From Devosia geojensis (GTDB taxonomy: Bacteria; Pseudomonadota; Alphaproteobacteria; Rhizobiales; Devosiaceae), in NCBI RefSeq assembly GCF_000969415.1, contig NZ_JZEX01000046.1, positions 1-64,000 of the forward strand: 64,000 nucleotides of DNA, read 5' to 3'. The notes beneath the pieces are model-generated. The model was given only the letters and a program-made list of their open reading frames with translations, was not told where the DNA came from and did not search any database. Shown here in pieces: positions 8,059 to 16,518 of this stretch (the stretch's first letter is position 1; every line of letters starts with the position of its first letter). The translations under genes and the position numbers were made by a program.

Positions 8059-9477
8059 ATGCTCGCAAGGAGACTACTGACCACGACGGCGGCTCTGGCG
8101 CTGAGCCTCGGCCTTGTCGCGACGGCCATGGCGCAGCCCGCGACCGTGCGGATCGTCTCGAAGGACCTCTTGACCACCAATCCCGAGGACGTCGCCCATA
8201 TCGAGCGCATCGAAGCTGCGCTGGCCGAACGCGGCACCGAGGTCGATATCCAGATCGTCGATCTGCCCTCGTCCGGTTATGCCGATGCGCTGGGCGTCAT
8301 GCTACTCTCGGGCGATATCCCGGATCTCATCTACTTCCAGGGCGGCGACGCCAAGATGGTCGAGCAGGGCATCCTCGAGGACTGGCGCCCATGGATCGAG
8401 CAGACGGAATACCTCAAGGACGCGCTCTACGAGCACAATCGCGCCCGCCTCGAGAACTACCCATACCTGCTCTACCCCTATCCGCTGCGCATTCCCCAGC
8501 CGGTCATACGCAGGGAGTGGCTGGAACAGTCCGGGCTCGAGGCGCCGCAGACCGTCGAGGACTACGTGGCGCTCTTTTCCGCCATCCGCGACGGCGACTT
8601 CGACGGCAACGGGCAGGACGACACCTACGGCATCACCACCGCCGACAACACCAACGAGCTCGACGCGATCTTCAACCAGGCCTTCGGCGTCTCGGCCACC
8701 TGGATGAAGAACGAGGCGGGCGAATGGGTGCACTCGCGCGTGACGCAGGAGGAGCGGGACAAGATCGCCTTCTATGCCTCATTGCGTGAACAGGGCCTCT
8801 ATGACCCCGAATACATCACCACCAAGTGGGACACCAAGGAGGACAAGTTCTACACCGGCCGGGTCGGAGTCATCCTCGGCTCGTCGATGGAGGTGATCGA
8901 CATCTATGGCGGCAAGCTCCGCCAGGTCGAGCCCGACGCCGAGCTCGTGCTCCTGGCGCCGCCCGAGGGCCCCGGCGGGCGCGGCCTGCAGGCTGTCGAC
9001 GTCTCCAAGGAGAGCCGCGGCTTTGCCATGTCGGTCCTGTCCGAGAACAAGGAGGCGGTCGTCGCCATCCTCGATTTCCTCGCCAGCCCCGAAGGCCAGA
9101 TGATGGACCGCATGGGCTTCGAGGGCGAGCACTATACCGGCTCGGGCGACGTCACCGAAGTCACCGACAAGATCTCGACCTGGTATGCCCGCTTCATGGC
9201 GACGGCCAACTGGCAGCCGCCGGTCGTCTGGCAATCGGAAGCGGCGGTCGCCTCGCTCGACCGGATCGCCGAGTACTACACGCCTGACAACGCCTTCGTC
9301 TTCCCGGCCCAATACGCCGCCGACCTCGACGCGACCGAGAACGTCTATCGCTCGTGGGTCTACAAGTTCATCTCCGGCGAAGCCTCGATGGACCAGTGGG
9401 ACCAGTACGTCGCCGAGTGGGAATCGGCTGGCGGCGCGCGGCTCAACGAATACGCCCGCAGCGTCCTGGGCGAGTGA
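8059..9477 (+). CDS. Extracellular sugar-binding protein of the LplA-like ABC transporter
   Basis: This is a 472-residue periplasmic solute-binding protein with a clear signal peptide (MLARRLLTTTAALALSLGLV, cleavage near AMAQ). The core resembles LplA/YtcQ-like family-1 binding proteins: DLIYFQGGDAKMVEQGILEDW, an EF-hand-like segment DGDFDGNGQDDTYGITT that probably binds calcium, and a long aromatic-rich C-terminal half. GGAGG at 8046-8050 sets the ATG at 8059. Unlike most systems here, the binding protein follows the permeases. The ligand is unknown; the ADP-ribosylglycohydrolases and CoA enzymes downstream suggest something other than a simple hexose. Confidence 0.9.
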   Translation: MLARRLLTTTAALALSLGLVATAMAQPATVRIVSKDLLTTNPEDVAHIERIEAALAERGTEVDIQIVDLPSSGYADALGVMLLSGDIPDLIYFQGGDAKMVEQGILEDWRPWIEQTEYLKDALYEHNRARLENYPYLLYPYPLRIPQPVIRREWLEQSGLEAPQTVEDYVALFSAIRDGDFDGNGQDDTYGITTADNTNELDAIFNQAFGVSATWMKNEAGEWVHSRVTQEERDKIAFYASLREQGLYDPEYITTKWDTKEDKFYTGRVGVILGSSMEVIDIYGGKLRQVEPDAELVLLAPPEGPGGRGLQAVDVSKESRGFAMSVLSENKEAVVAILDFLASPEGQMMDRMGFEGEHYTGSGDVTEVTDKISTWYARFMATANWQPPVVWQSEAAVASLDRIAEYYTPDNAFVFPAQYAADLDATENVYRSWVYKFISGEASMDQWDQYVAEWESAGGARLNEYARSVLGE

Positions 9478-9521
9478 AGTGGCTAGCGCCGGCGTCAGGA
9501 CATTTGACAGGGTGTGGCGAA

Positions 9522-9633
9522 GGCCCCCTCACCCTGTCCCTCTCCCCCAAAGGGAGAGGGGACGCTGGCGCGGCCGCGGTGCTCACCTCTCCCTTGGGGG
9601 GAGAGGTCGGCGCGCAGCGCCGGGTGAGGGGGC
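9522..9633. repeat. Palindromic intergenic repeat, family 1, inside the glycoside operon
   Basis: Two opposed half units lie between the binding-protein gene and the first ADP-ribosylglycohydrolase gene. The block could form a long RNA hairpin that lowers or terminates downstream transcription. Confidence 0.88.
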
Positions 9634-9690
9634 CGTTCCTCCGTCACCTGGCAGAGAGTTCGACTGCTTCAGGTGCAAAGGAACCCACCC

Positions 9691-10881
9691 ATGACTGATG
9701 CCTTCCGTGGCCGCGTGCGCGCTCTTGTCCATGGCGTCGCCCTCGGCGATGCGCTGGGCGCCCCGGTGGAAAAGCTCCCGGCCAAGGCCATCCGCGAACG
9801 TTATGGGCGGGTAACCTCCCTCGATACGACCTGGCACAAGATGAACCTGCCCCCGGAAGCCCGCAACGGACGTATCCGCGGCAACGGCATCGTCACCGAC
9901 GATACGCTGATGACGCTGGCGCTGATGGAGATCTACGCCGAGGTCAGGCGCCATCTCGACGCCTGGGATATGGCCGACGGCATGGTGCGCCAGATCGCCT
10001 GGACGCCCCGCTGGGTCCCCGAGCTGCAGCGCGAGGCGATGCTCATCGAGCGCCTGTTCTATCCCGAGAAGTGGATATTCCAGCGCCACCAGCTGACGAG
10101 CTGCGATCCGCGCCAGGGCGGTATCGGCAACATGGTCAACTGTGGAGCGGCCATGTACATCGCGCCCGTCGGCGTCGTGAATGCCTGCGACCCGAAGGCC
10201 GCCTATGACGAGGCCATCGCCTTCGCTTCCGGCCACCAAGAAAGCTACGGGCTCGAGGCCGCCGGCGTCATGGCCGCCGCTGTCGCCGCCGCTTTCGTTC
10301 CGAATACGAATATCGAAACCATCGTCGAAACCGTGCTGGCGCTGGCCAAGGACGGCACCCGTGCGGCCATTGCCGATATCGCTGAGGAAGCGCGCAAGCT
10401 CCGCCGCGCCGGTGCCGACCATCCCGCCGTATGCGACGCCTTCCACGAGGCGATCGCGCGCTATTCGACGATCGGCGATGACGTCAACCATGTGGCCGAG
10501 AATGCCGGGCGGGTGACCGACGCCTACCGCCCCTCGCGCCTAGCCGCCATCGAGGAGCTGCCGCTGGCCTTGGGCTTCTGCATCCTCAACGACGGCGATT
10601 TCCGCCGCGCGATCGAGGACGGGATCAACTCTGGCCGCGACACCGATTCCATCGGCGTCATGGCCGGCGCCATCCTTGGGGCGCTGCACGGCGAGGCGGT
10701 GATTGATCCGGCCGACGCGCGCCGGCTCGACGAAGCCAACGCCATGGATATCAGGGCTTCCGCCGACGCGTTCGCCGATACGGCGCTCGCCATCCTCGCC
10801 GCCGACCGCGCCGCGGTTCAAAAGCGCGAAGCCGACCGCGCCACGCTCATCGGCGCTCCAGACCTTGCCACCATCGCCTGA
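9691..10881 (+). CDS. ADP-ribosylglycohydrolase-family protein (first of a pair)
   Basis: This is a 396-residue all-alpha protein of the ADP-ribosylglycohydrolase (ARH/DraG-like) family. Metal-site motifs are visible: GVALGDALGAPVE at the N-terminus, TDDTLMTLALM near residue 70, and DTDSIGVMAGAILGALHG near residue 320. These supply the acidic ligands for two divalent metals. Canonical members remove ADP-ribose from proteins; many bacterial ones in sugar operons have no tested substrate. The start at 9691 has AAAGGA upstream. Genetic context beside a sugar ABC transporter suggests hydrolysis of a small imported N- or O-glycoside, which is inference. Confidence 0.85.
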   Translation: MTDAFRGRVRALVHGVALGDALGAPVEKLPAKAIRERYGRVTSLDTTWHKMNLPPEARNGRIRGNGIVTDDTLMTLALMEIYAEVRRHLDAWDMADGMVRQIAWTPRWVPELQREAMLIERLFYPEKWIFQRHQLTSCDPRQGGIGNMVNCGAAMYIAPVGVVNACDPKAAYDEAIAFASGHQESYGLEAAGVMAAAVAAAFVPNTNIETIVETVLALAKDGTRAAIADIAEEARKLRRAGADHPAVCDAFHEAIARYSTIGDDVNHVAENAGRVTDAYRPSRLAAIEELPLALGFCILNDGDFRRAIEDGINSGRDTDSIGVMAGAILGALHGEAVIDPADARRLDEANAMDIRASADAFADTALAILAADRAAVQKREADRATLIGAPDLATIA

Positions 10882-10908
10882 TTTCAACCCTGCCCCGAAA
10901 GACGTTTG

Positions 10909-13008
10909 ATGCTCTCTCCCGACCAAATCCTTGAAAAGATCTATGCCGGCTTCATCGGCAAGGCCATCGGCGTGCGCCTCGGCGCGCCGGTGGAGCCCAC
11001 AATCTGGAGCTATGAGCGCATCCGGGGCACCTATGGTGAGGTGACGCAATACCTGCGCGACTTCAAGAACTTCGCCGCCGACGACGACACCAACGGGCCG
11101 GTCTACTTCATCCGGGCGCTGCGCGACTACGGGCTCGATGCCACCGCCGAGGATGTCGGCAAGACTTGGCTCAACTACGCGGCCGAAGAACACGGCATGT
11201 ACTGGTGGGGCGGCTATGGCGTCTCGACGGAGCACACCGCCTATCGCAACCTGCGCGCCGGCATTCCGGCCCCGCAGTCGGGCTCCATCGCCACCAACGG
11301 CACGACCGTTGCCGAACAGATCGGCGGGCAGATCTTCATCGACAGCTGGGGCTGGGTGAACCCGGGCAATCCGGAAAAGGCAGCCAAAATGTCTGCAATG
11401 GCCGCGAGCGTCGCCCATGACGGCGAGGGCCTCAACGGCGCCCGCTTCTGCGCCGCCGCCATCGCCGCCGCCTTCGAGGCGCAGACCATCGAGGAGGTCG
11501 TTGCGGTTGCCCTTGCGACGATCCCGCCCGAGAGCCTTTACGCCCGCGTCGCCAACGCCGTCATCGCCTTCCACAAGGCCCATCCCGACGACTGGCGCGC
11601 CTGCCGCGACATGCTGACGGCCGAGTGGGGCTATGACCGCTATCCGGGCGTCTGCCACATCATACCGAATGCCGGCGTGACGGTGATGGCGATCGTCTAC
11701 GGACGCGGCGACCTGCCGCGCACCGTCGAGATCGCCACCATGGCCGGCTGGGATACCGACTGCAACGCGGGCAATGCGGGCGCCATCGTCGGCACGTTCC
11801 AGGGCCTGCAGCCGGGCTGGGACAAGTATAGAAAGCCTATCAACGACTTCCTCGTCGCTTCCGGCGTCGTCGGCTCCATCAACATCGTCGATATCCCGAC
11901 GTTCGCCCGAGAGCTGACAGTGCTGGCGCTCGAGCTTGCCGGCCGCGAGGCGCCCGCGCTCTGGGTCGAGGACATGACGCGGCGCGGCGTGCGCTTCGAT
12001 TTCGACTTGGCCGGTTCGACCCACGGCTTCCGCACGGAAGGGTTCAAGCAGATCGCCGTCAAGGGCTCGGCCGAGCGCCACACGGAGGACTCGCGCGGCA
12101 GCCTCGAGATCCTGCTCGACCGGCTGGAGCGGGGGCAGGGCGGGCGCGTCTTCTGGAAGCCGTTCTACCGCCGCGCCGACTTCGACGACGAGCGCTACCG
12201 GCCGATGTTCTCGCCCTTGGTCGATGCCGGCCAGACCGTCTCGTTCAAGCTCTGGCTCGACCCGTGGAACGGCGACGGGAACCTGCGCATCGCCCCCTAT
12301 GTGCGCCGCACCATGAGCGGGACGATCGAGGAGACCGGCGCCTGGCACGTGCCCTCGAGCGAGGGCTGGCAGGAGGTGAGCTTCACCGTTCCCGAAGGCG
12401 ACGAGGCCATCGACGAGATCGGCATCTCGATCGAGTATTTCGGCCGCCTCAAATTCCTCGGCCGCCTGTTCCTCGCCGATTTCCGCATCGAGGGCGCGGG
12501 TCACGCGCGCATCGATCCCAAGGTCGAGACGCAGGAATGGGGCGCGATCTCGCGCTTCACCTGGAACCGCGGTCACTGGACCAGGCAGGACGGGCGCATC
12601 CATGCCCACACCGCCGGCGACGCCGACATGTGGACCGGGCACTACTACGCCCGCGATCTGACGGTTACCGCCGACATCCGGCGCCTTGCCGGTACCTCGC
12701 AGCTCGTCACCGCCCGTGCCCAGGGCACCAGCCGCTTCTACGCGGCGGGCTTTGACGGCGACGATGTGGTGATCGTCAAGGAGGACTTCGGCACCACCGT
12801 CCTCGCCCGCGCGCCGTTCAAACCGGAAACCGGCCGCAGCTATGCCTTCGCCTTCTCGGTGGATGGCGACAAGCTCAGCTTCTCCGTCGACGGCAAGCCG
12901 GTGCTGGAGGCGAAAGACGCCAGCTTCGCCTACGGCATGGTGGGCCTGCGTATGGCCGCGCCCGGCCGCATGAGCGTCGGCGTCGTCGAGATTGTTGAAC
13001 GTGCATGA
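10909..13008 (+). CDS. ADP-ribosylglycohydrolase-family protein with C-terminal beta-rich domains
   Basis: This 699-residue protein starts at the ATG at 10909 (a TTG just before is less likely). The N-terminal half (about 1-345) is a second ADP-ribosylglycohydrolase-type domain with KAIGVRLGAPVE, DDDTNGPVYFIRAL, SVAHDGEGLNGARF and MAGWDTDCNAGNAGAIVG carrying the acidic metal ligands. The C-terminal half has no alpha-family features: residues about 400-530 look like a jelly-roll carbohydrate-binding module and the last 150 like a laminin-G/DUF1080-type sandwich. There is no signal peptide, so it is probably cytoplasmic. It sits 27 bp after its paralogue; the pair may act on successive products. 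Confidence 0.82.
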   Translation: MLSPDQILEKIYAGFIGKAIGVRLGAPVEPTIWSYERIRGTYGEVTQYLRDFKNFAADDDTNGPVYFIRALRDYGLDATAEDVGKTWLNYAAEEHGMYWWGGYGVSTEHTAYRNLRAGIPAPQSGSIATNGTTVAEQIGGQIFIDSWGWVNPGNPEKAAKMSAMAASVAHDGEGLNGARFCAAAIAAAFEAQTIEEVVAVALATIPPESLYARVANAVIAFHKAHPDDWRACRDMLTAEWGYDRYPGVCHIIPNAGVTVMAIVYGRGDLPRTVEIATMAGWDTDCNAGNAGAIVGTFQGLQPGWDKYRKPINDFLVASGVVGSINIVDIPTFARELTVLALELAGREAPALWVEDMTRRGVRFDFDLAGSTHGFRTEGFKQIAVKGSAERHTEDSRGSLEILLDRLERGQGGRVFWKPFYRRADFDDERYRPMFSPLVDAGQTVSFKLWLDPWNGDGNLRIAPYVRRTMSGTIEETGAWHVPSSEGWQEVSFTVPEGDEAIDEIGISIEYFGRLKFLGRLFLADFRIEGAGHARIDPKVETQEWGAISRFTWNRGHWTRQDGRIHAHTAGDADMWTGHYYARDLTVTADIRRLAGTSQLVTARAQGTSRFYAAGFDGDDVVIVKEDFGTTVLARAPFKPETGRSYAFAFSVDGDKLSFSVDGKPVLEAKDASFAYGMVGLRMAAPGRMSVGVVEIVERA

Positions 13009-13011
13009 GGA

Positions 13012-13141
13012 AGGCCCCCTCACCCGGCCCTTCGGGCCGACCTCTCTCCCAAGGGAGAGGTGTTGCGAGCCATACGGCAGTGCCCCCCTTCACCTCTCCC
13101 TATTGGGGGAGAGGTCGACGCGCAGCGTCGGGTGAGGGGCC
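13012..13141. repeat. Palindromic intergenic repeat, family 1, copy before the ATPase gene
   Basis: Opposed CCCCTCACCCGGCCC and GGGTGAGGGG ends enclose two CTCTCCC/GGGAGAG hairpins. It fills the spacer between the second glycohydrolase and the ATPase. Confidence 0.88.
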
Positions 13142-13163
13142 TTGCCTTCGGGAGGATCTGTGA

Positions 13164-14225
<1,062 letters not shown>

Positions 14226-14227
14226 GG

Positions 14228-15442
14228 ATGGGTGAGGTCCGGCATTTCGATCCCGAGGTTCAAGGGCCGCTCCGAGGCATCCGCGTCCTCGACCTGTCGC
14301 GGCTGATGGCGGGCAACATGCTCTCGCTGCAGCTCGGCGATTTCGGCGCCGATGTCGTCAAGGTCGAGCCGCCCGCCGGCGATCCCCTGCGCGACTGGAA
14401 GGACGAGGGACACTCGTTCTTCTGGAAGACCTATGGCCGCAACAAGCGCTCGATCACGCTGGACTTGCGGCGCGGGAGCGCCATGGATGCGCTCTGGAAG
14501 CTTGTCGAGACGGCGGATGTCTTCATCGAGAACTACCGTCCCGGCACGCTGGAGAAAATGGGCCTCGCGCCCGAGGCGCTGCTTGAGGCCAACCCGGACC
14601 TCATCATCGTGCGCATCTCCGGCTTCGGCCAGACCGGGCCCTATGCGCATCTGCCGGGCTTCGGCACCATCGTCGAGGCGATGAGCGGCTTTGCCGATCG
14701 CACCGGGTTCCCCGATCGCGAGCCGGTGCTGCCGCCCCTGGCGCTCGCCGACATGATCGCCGGCATCTACGGCGCCTCCGCCACCATGACCGCGCTCCTT
14801 GCCCGCGAGCGCGGGCTCGCGCGCGGGCAGGTGATCGACCTGTCGCTGCTCGAGCCCATGTACTCGGTGCTGGGGCCCGAGGCGGCGATCTTTTCGCAGA
14901 CCGGCAAGGTCAAGCAACGGGTCGGCAGCGCCTCCAACACCGCCTCGCCGCGCAACGTCTACCGCTGCGCCGATGGCAAGTACCTGGCGCTCTCGGGCTC
15001 GACCCCCGGCGTTGCCCGCCGCATCTTCGAGATCATCGGGCGCCCGGACATGAACGCCGATCCGCGTTTTGCCACCAATTCCGATCGCGTGAAGAACCGC
15101 GCCCTGGTCGACGAGGCGGTCGGCGCCTGGTTTGCGCAGCGCAGGAGCGAGGAGGCCCTCGCCGTCACGCGCGAGGCTGGCGCGACCGTCGGCCCGGTCT
15201 ACGACATCGCCGACATCATGGTCGATGCGCACTATCGCGAGCGCGAGATCATCGTCGAGGCGGAAGACGAGGACTTCGGCGCGCTCGCCATGCACAACAT
15301 CGTGCCGCGTCTCTCCGCCACACCCGGCGTCTGGCGCCGGCCGGCCCCGGCGCAGGGCGAGCACGGCCGCGAGATTCTGGCCGAGGTCGGGCTCGATGCG
15401 GAGGCCATCGCGGCGGCCCTTGCGCTGGAGCCGGCGCAATGA
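14228..15442 (+). CDS. CaiB/BaiF family (class III) CoA-transferase
   Basis: This is a 404-residue class III CoA-transferase. Family landmarks are LRGIRVLDLSRLMAGN, VVKVEPPAGDPLRDW, GRNKRSITLDLRRG, FIENYRPGTLEKMGL and LALADMIAGIYG, where Asp175 is the expected catalytic acyl-anhydride residue. These enzymes move CoA between carboxylic acids (for example succinyl-CoA to malate or citramalate). The start lies 2 bp after the ATPase stop and the end overlaps the lyase by 4 bp, so the two CoA genes are co-translated. Together they would activate a hydroxy-dicarboxylate and cleave it. Confidence 0.9.
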   Translation: MGEVRHFDPEVQGPLRGIRVLDLSRLMAGNMLSLQLGDFGADVVKVEPPAGDPLRDWKDEGHSFFWKTYGRNKRSITLDLRRGSAMDALWKLVETADVFIENYRPGTLEKMGLAPEALLEANPDLIIVRISGFGQTGPYAHLPGFGTIVEAMSGFADRTGFPDREPVLPPLALADMIAGIYGASATMTALLARERGLARGQVIDLSLLEPMYSVLGPEAAIFSQTGKVKQRVGSASNTASPRNVYRCADGKYLALSGSTPGVARRIFEIIGRPDMNADPRFATNSDRVKNRALVDEAVGAWFAQRRSEEALAVTREAGATVGPVYDIADIMVDAHYREREIIVEAEDEDFGALAMHNIVPRLSATPGVWRRPAPAQGEHGREILAEVGLDAEAIAAALALEPAQ

Positions 15443-16281
15443 TGCGCTCGCTGCTCTACGTGCCGGCGAGTTCCGAGCGCTTCATCGCCAAGGCCCATGA
15501 GCGCGGTGCCGACGCGGTGATCCTCGACCTCGAGGATGCTGTTGCTCCCGCGGATAAAGGCGCGGCGCGAGCCGCTCTGGCCGAAGCGGTACCCTCGGTG
15601 CGCCGCAGCGGTGTGCGCGTGTTCGTGCGCGTCAACAACCATGCGGACCTGCTCGCCGAAGACGCGACGGCGGCCGTGCGGGCCGGCGCCGATGGCGTGG
15701 TCCTGCCCAAGACCGAAAGCCCCAACGATCTTGCCGATCTCGCCATGATCCTGGAGCGGGCGGAAGGCACCGGACGCCCCGCAACCCGCGTCATCGCGCT
15801 CATCGAGTCGCCCGGCGCCGTGCTCGATGCCCGGGTCATCGCGCGCGGCCCGCGTCTCATGGGCATGATGGGCGGCGGCGAGGACCTGGCACTTGCCATG
15901 GATGCGCAGCCCTCTCCCGAGGTGCTGCGCCTGCCCAAGCTCCTCGTCCACTACGCCGCCAAGGCCGAGGGGCTGCTCTCGTTCGGCCTTCTGCGCTCCG
16001 TTGCCGACTATGCCGACCACGAGGCTATCCGAGCGGCTGCCGTAGAGGCGCGGACCTTCGGTTTCGATGGCGCAACCTGCGTCCATCCGGCCATCGTTCC
16101 GCTGCTCAACGCCGCGTTCAGCCCCAGCCCCGCGGAGCTGGACTGGGCCCGCCGGGTTGTCGAGGCCGCCCGGACGGAGCAGGGCGCGTTCGCGGTGGAC
16201 GGCCGCATGGTCGATGCGCCGGTGATCCAACGGGCGCGCCGGCTCCTGGAGCAGGCACGGGACTACTCCCCTCCCCCTTGA
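15439..16281 (+). CDS. CitE-like CoA-ester lyase (HpcH/HpaI aldolase family)
   Basis: This is a 280-residue TIM-barrel lyase with the CitE/malyl-CoA lyase signature: RSLLYVPASSERFIAKA at the start, AVILDLEDAV, VFVRVNN, IALIESPGAV with a metal-binding Glu, GMMGGGEDLALAM with the ED metal ligand, and GATCVHPAIVPLLN. Related enzymes cleave malyl-CoA or citramalyl-CoA to acetyl-CoA plus glyoxylate or pyruvate. It overlaps the CoA-transferase by 4 bp. The carbon skeleton released by the glycoside pathway may end in such a C4-C5 acid; the exact substrate is inference. Confidence 0.9.
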   Translation: MMRSLLYVPASSERFIAKAHERGADAVILDLEDAVAPADKGAARAALAEAVPSVRRSGVRVFVRVNNHADLLAEDATAAVRAGADGVVLPKTESPNDLADLAMILERAEGTGRPATRVIALIESPGAVLDARVIARGPRLMGMMGGGEDLALAMDAQPSPEVLRLPKLLVHYAAKAEGLLSFGLLRSVADYADHEAIRAAAVEARTFGFDGATCVHPAIVPLLNAAFSPSPAELDWARRVVEAARTEQGAFAVDGRMVDAPVIQRARRLLEQARDYSPPP

Positions 16282-16317
16282 GGGGAAGGCTATCGCCCAT
16301 GCTCCGAAAGGGCGGCA

Positions 16318-16480
16318 GGCACCCTCCCCTCTCCCCTTGTGGGAGAGGGACCGATTTTCCGTGTCCAGCGGAAAATCAGGGTGAGGGTCCGCGATGCCGC
16401 CACGTCCACCGGCGCCTTGTTGAAGCATCGCAGACCCCTCATCCGCCCTTCGGGCACCTTCTCCCACAAGGGGAGAAGGG
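16318..16480. repeat. Palindromic intergenic repeat, family 1b, in a convergent gap
   Basis: It has the same layout as 4711-4880, with TTTTCCGTGTCCAGCGGAAAA inside. It lies between convergent genes (CoA lyase plus, sensor kinase minus), so it may act as a two-way terminator. Confidence 0.85.
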
Positions 16481-16518
16481 AAGGTGCCATATGCGATTGC
16501 CGTGCTCCTTGAGGGAAA

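Noticed and set aside
10540-13023. 827-codon open frame opposite the ADP-ribosylglycohydrolase genes
   Set aside because: It is the antisense shadow of GC-rich coding DNA; composition is Asp/Arg/Gly-biased without family motifs, and the plus-strand genes have clear ribosome sites and conserved domains.
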